Positions 5,607-8,716 of a DNA stretch of 8,716 nt are shown piece by piece. Both the position numbers and the translations under genes were made by a program. Numbering within the stretch: position 1 is the stretch's first letter; every line of letters begins with the position of its first letter. The DNA is taken from positions 1 through 8,716 of the forward strand of contig JAISLO010000215.1 of NCBI GenBank assembly GCA_031290815.1, given 5' to 3'. This DNA is from Synergistaceae bacterium (GTDB taxonomy: Bacteria; Synergistota; Synergistia; Synergistales; Synergistaceae). The notes beneath the pieces were generated by a model. That model ran no database searches, was not told the origin of the DNA, and saw only the letters and a program-made list of their open reading frames with translations.

Positions 5607-5611
5607 GGAGG
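5607..5611 (+). promoter_or_regulatory. ribosome binding site GGAGG that sets the GTG start of ntpA
   Basis: GGAGG lies 8 nt before the GTG at 5620. The nearer in-frame ATG at 5614 is followed at once by a TGA stop, so it cannot start the A subunit. This leaves GTG as the start. Confidence 0.75.
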
Positions 5612-5619
5612 CGATGTGA

Positions 5620-7416
5620 GTGGCCAGTGATAAAAAGATTCAGGGAACCATATCGAAGATATCGGGTCCTCTCGTTGTTGCTAAGGGAATGCTGGGCGCC
5701 AGCATGTACGACGTGGTTCGGGTCGGAGAGGCGGGTCTTGTGGGGGAGATTATCGAGCTCCGCGACGATACCGCCTCCGTACAGGTATATGAGGAGACCT
5801 CCGGCTTAAGGCCGGGGGAGCTGGTTATCGACACGAACGAGCCCCTTAGCGTCGAGCTGGGCCCCGGCCTGATCGAACAGTTCTACGACGGAATACAGCG
5901 CCCGCTCGAGAGCATTGAGGCCGTCGCTAACAGCCCCTATATCACGAGGGGCATTTCAGTCGCGGCTATAAGCAGGACGAAAAAATGGGACTTCAACCCC
6001 GTTGTCGAGTCAGGCGCGCAGGTGACCGGCGGCGACATTCTGGGCACCGTGAGGGAGACGGTCCTTGTCGAACACAGGATCATGGTTCCCCCCAAGCTCA
6101 AGGGGCGGCTGAAGGAGATAAAGAAGGGCTCTTTCACCGTCGAGGAGACCGTCGCCGTCATCGAAAGCGAGGACGGTAAAGAGCATAAAATAGCGCTTCT
6201 CTCCCGCTGGCCGGTCCGAGGGCCGCGTCCGGTCGCGAAACGCCTTCCTCCCGAAATCCCCCTTTCGACTGGGCAGAGGGTCGTGGACATGTTCTTTCCG
6301 ATCGCGCGCGGGGGCACGGCGTGCGTCCCGGGGCCGTTCGGCTCGGGAAAGACTGTGATTCAGCACCAGCTCGCCAAGTGGGCTGACGCCGAGATAGTCG
6401 TCTACATAGGATGCGGCGAACGCGGCAACGAGATGACGGACGTCCTGCTCGAGTTTCCCGAGCTGGAGGATCCCCGCTCAGGACAGCCTCTCATGAAGAG
6501 AACCGTGCTGATCGCGAATACCTCGAACATGCCCGTCGCGGCCAGGGAGGCTTCTATTTATACCGGGATCACCATAGCCGAATACTTCAGGGACATGGGA
6601 TACTCCGTCGCCCTGATGGCGGACTCCACAAGCCGCTGGGCCGAGGCGCTCCGCGAGATGTCCGGACGTCTGGAGGAAATGCCTGGAGAGGAAGGATATC
6701 CTGCTTATCTTGGCACGAGGATGGCATCTTTCTATGAACGGGCGGGCCGCACAATATGTCTCGGCCGCGACGGCAGAGAGGGCGCGGTCTCCGTCATAGG
6801 GGCGGTGTCGCCTCCCGGAGGAGACCTCTCGGAACCGGTCACACAGAACACGCTGAGGGTCTGCAAGGTCTTCTGGGGGTTGGATGCGCAGCTGGCGTAT
6901 CAGCGTCACTTCCCGGCTATCAACTGGCTCTCCAGTTATTCACTCTACGCGGATACGCTCGGCGAGCACTGGGACAACCTGTACGACGGCGAGTGGAGCG
7001 AAATGCGGATTCAGGCGATGTCCCTGCTCGAAGAGGAAGACCAGCTAAAGGAGATAGTGCGCCTCGTTGGCATCGACGCCCTCTCCAAGGAGGAGCGCAT
7101 GACGATGGAGACGTCGAAGTCGCTCAGGGAGGATTTCCTGCATCAGAACTCGTTCCACGAGATAGATACCTACGCTTCGATGGACAAACAGGTCAAGATG
7201 ATGAGAAACATCCTCACGTTCCACAGGCTGGGCATGCAGGCCCTGTCCCGTGGAGCGACGCTGCGGGACTTGATAAACATGCCGATACGCGAGGACATAG
7301 CGCGTATGCGCTACGTAGAGGAGTCCGGCTTGGAGAAGCTGGACGTGCTGGAGGACAGGATAAAGGAGGAGCTGAGCAAGCTCTCCGCCGCTGGAGGTGA
7401 GGAAGATGTTGCCTAA
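5620..7416 (+). CDS. ntpA: V-type ATPase catalytic subunit A
   Basis: The 598-residue protein matches the family size (E. hirae NtpA is about 593). It opens with the beta-barrel segment GTISKISGPLVVAKGMLGAS and then carries the extra A-subunit bulge domain (about residues 110-190) that F-type beta lacks. The nucleotide site follows: P-loop GPFGSGKT at 238-245, GCGERGNEM with the catalytic glutamate E267 and R268, and Walker B ALMADSTSRW with D335 and R339. The C-terminal third is helical. A hydrolyses or makes ATP at the A/B interface. The P-loop has serine (S242) where eukaryotic A subunits have the NEM- and oxidation-sensitive cysteine, so that inhibition route is not expected. The start is GTG. 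The 3' end overlaps ntpB by 11 bp, in line with equal A:B output. Confidence 0.98.
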   Translation: MASDKKIQGTISKISGPLVVAKGMLGASMYDVVRVGEAGLVGEIIELRDDTASVQVYEETSGLRPGELVIDTNEPLSVELGPGLIEQFYDGIQRPLESIEAVANSPYITRGISVAAISRTKKWDFNPVVESGAQVTGGDILGTVRETVLVEHRIMVPPKLKGRLKEIKKGSFTVEETVAVIESEDGKEHKIALLSRWPVRGPRPVAKRLPPEIPLSTGQRVVDMFFPIARGGTACVPGPFGSGKTVIQHQLAKWADAEIVVYIGCGERGNEMTDVLLEFPELEDPRSGQPLMKRTVLIANTSNMPVAAREASIYTGITIAEYFRDMGYSVALMADSTSRWAEALREMSGRLEEMPGEEGYPAYLGTRMASFYERAGRTICLGRDGREGAVSVIGAVSPPGGDLSEPVTQNTLRVCKVFWGLDAQLAYQRHFPAINWLSSYSLYADTLGEHWDNLYDGEWSEMRIQAMSLLEEEDQLKEIVRLVGIDALSKEERMTMETSKSLREDFLHQNSFHEIDTYASMDKQVKMMRNILTFHRLGMQALSRGATLRDLINMPIREDIARMRYVEESGLEKLDVLEDRIKEELSKLSAAGGEEDVA

Positions 7417-8716
7417 GGAATACAGTACCATTTCAAACCTCTCGGGGCCGCTGATGGTAGTGGAGAAGATATCGGATGTCCGATACGACGAACTCGCGGA
7501 GATAAGGCTTTCGAACGGCGAGCGCAGGCGGGGCAAGGTGCTGGAAATCTCCGAGGAGAGAGCTCTGGTCCAGGTTTACGAGGGCAGCACCGGGATAGAC
7601 GCCGACACGACAAAGGTTCGATTTCTCGGAGACGTTCTCACGATGCCCGTCGCCAAGAGCATGCTTGGCCGTATATTCAACGGCCGAGGAGCGCCGATAG
7701 ACGGCGGAGCCGACATCATCCCGGAGGATTTTCTGGACGTCAACGGGAACCCGATGAACCCGTATTCCCGAGACTATCCGTCCGAGTTCATACAGACCGG
7801 CATCTCGACCATAGACGGCATGAACCCGCTGGTCAGGGGTCAGAAGCTGCCGATATTCTCTGGCAGCGGCATGCCGCACAACCGCATAGCCGCTCAAATC
7901 GCCCGCCAGTCGACGGTCATCAGCGGACACGCGGCGTTCGCGGTCGTCTTCGCCGCCATGGGCATCACGTTCGAGGAGGCGTCCTTCTTCATGGAGGACT
8001 TCCGAAAGACGGGGGCCCTCGAACGCACGGTAATGTACGTGAACCTGGCCGACGATCCGGCGATCGAACGGATAGCGACGCCCCGGTTAGCCCTTACCTG
8101 CGCCGAGTACCTGGCGTTTGTGCACGACATGCACGTGCTGGTCATATTGACCGACCTGACGAACTACTGCGAGGCGCTCCGAGAGATCTCGGCCGCCCGC
8201 AAGGAAGTCCCGGGACGGCGCGGATATCCGGGCTACCTTTACACCGACCTCGCGACCATGTACGAGCGGGCGGGCCGTCTGCGCGGCAAGGCCGGGTCGA
8301 TAACCCAGTTCCCCATACTCACGATGCCCGAGGACGACAAGACTCACCCGATTCCCGACCTCACCGGCTACATAACGGAGGGGCAGATCATCCTGGGCCG
8401 CAGTCTGCACCGCAAGGGCATCTATCCGCCGGTTGACGTCATGCCGTCGCTCTCCCGCCTGAAGGACAAGGGTATAGGCAAGGAGAAAACCCGCGAAGAT
8501 CACGCCGACCTGATGAACCAGCTCTTTGCCGCGTACTCGCAGGGCAAGGAGGCGAAGGAGCTCGCCGTCATCCTTGGAGAAAGCGCTCTGAGCGACGAGG
8601 ACAAGGCGTTCGCGAAGTTCGCGGACATGTTCGAGGACACGTACGTCCGTCAGGGCGAATACGAGAACAGAACGGTGGAGGAGACGCTGCGCCTCGGCTG
8701 GGACCTGCTCACTGTC
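7406..8716 (+). CDS. ntpB: V-type ATPase regulatory subunit B, 3' end beyond window
   Basis: An open frame of 437 codons runs from the ATG at 7406 to the window edge with no stop. Family members have about 455-470 residues, so only the last 20-30 are missing. The start reads MLPKEYSTISNLSGPLMVVE. In place of a P-loop it has FSGSGMPHNRIAAQIARQ (about 152-169), the degenerate form typical of the non-catalytic B subunit. PSLSRLKDKG holds R351, which aligns with the arginine finger (R350) of E. hirae NtpB that reaches into the A-subunit active site. GGAGGTGAGGA (7393-7403), within the end of ntpA, includes its ribosome site. The terminal LRLGWDLLTV is close to the usual C-terminal segment. A D-subunit gene normally follows. 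Confidence 0.97.
   Translation, partial: MLPKEYSTISNLSGPLMVVEKISDVRYDELAEIRLSNGERRRGKVLEISEERALVQVYEGSTGIDADTTKVRFLGDVLTMPVAKSMLGRIFNGRGAPIDGGADIIPEDFLDVNGNPMNPYSRDYPSEFIQTGISTIDGMNPLVRGQKLPIFSGSGMPHNRIAAQIARQSTVISGHAAFAVVFAAMGITFEEASFFMEDFRKTGALERTVMYVNLADDPAIERIATPRLALTCAEYLAFVHDMHVLVILTDLTNYCEALREISAARKEVPGRRGYPGYLYTDLATMYERAGRLRGKAGSITQFPILTMPEDDKTHPIPDLTGYITEGQIILGRSLHRKGIYPPVDVMPSLSRLKDKGIGKEKTREDHADLMNQLFAAYSQGKEAKELAVILGESALSDEDKAFAKFADMFEDTYVRQGEYENRTVEETLRLGWDLLTV

Noticed and set aside
5614..5619. ATG-TGA start-stop pair just before the ntpA GTG, considered as a regulatory mini-ORF
   Set aside because: The ATG is only 2 nt from the GGAGG site, too close for efficient initiation, and ATGTGA is a likely chance string in an extended Shine-Dalgarno context.
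1..8716. CRISPR arrays, tRNA or rRNA genes, insertion sequences, attachment sites
   Set aside because: No regularly spaced repeats, tRNA-like arms, rRNA sequence, transposase motifs or target-site duplications were seen on either strand.

Overview
The window is dominated by one plus-strand operon encoding a bacterial V-type (V/A-type) ATPase. The order is H/G peripheral-stalk subunit, I, K, E, C, F, A, B, which matches the Enterococcus hirae ntpFIKECGAB order. The B gene runs off the right edge, and a D subunit gene is expected just beyond. The left edge holds the start of a minus-strand gene for a TRAP-transporter small permease (DctQ type). The two units are transcribed divergently from a regulatory gap of about 430 bp.

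Organism: the DNA is GC-rich by eye, uses AGG (Arg) and ATA (Ile) freely, has strong extended Shine-Dalgarno sites, and pairs a V-type ATPase with a TRAP carrier. This fits an anaerobic bacterium, and Synergistota is my best guess. That is an inference from style and gene content only; a Firmicutes or other anaerobic lineage cannot be excluded.

Layout: 1-261, dctQ-like 5' part (minus strand). 262-693, divergent regulatory region with a near-consensus minus-strand promoter (TTGACA-16-TATTAT), a plus-strand promoter (TTGACT-16-TAAAAT), small palindromes and short direct repeats. 694-3004, subunit H/G and the membrane stator I, overlapping by 14 bp. 3005-3085, an AT-rich leader with a stem-loop before the rotor-ring gene K. 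3086-5548, K, E, C and F, with C and F overlapping by 11 bp. 5549-5619, a second spacer with a stem-loop. 5620-8716, catalytic A and regulatory B, overlapping by 11 bp.

How the parts work together: A3B3 is the nucleotide-binding head. F (with the unseen D) and C form the central shaft, and K forms the membrane rotor ring. I carries the ion half-channels, and E plus H/G are the peripheral stalks. K carries every residue of the E. hirae Na+ site, so the enzyme is predicted to move Na+. TRAP carriers are typically Na+-driven, so the two divergent units could share a sodium cycle. The sequence does not show whether the enzyme makes or hydrolyses ATP.

I see no clearly undescribed system. The most interesting points are the Na+ signature of the rotor, clustered cysteines in the cytosolic half of subunit I, a cysteine beside the ion-binding glutamate of K, and two intergenic stem-loops that share an 8-base core.
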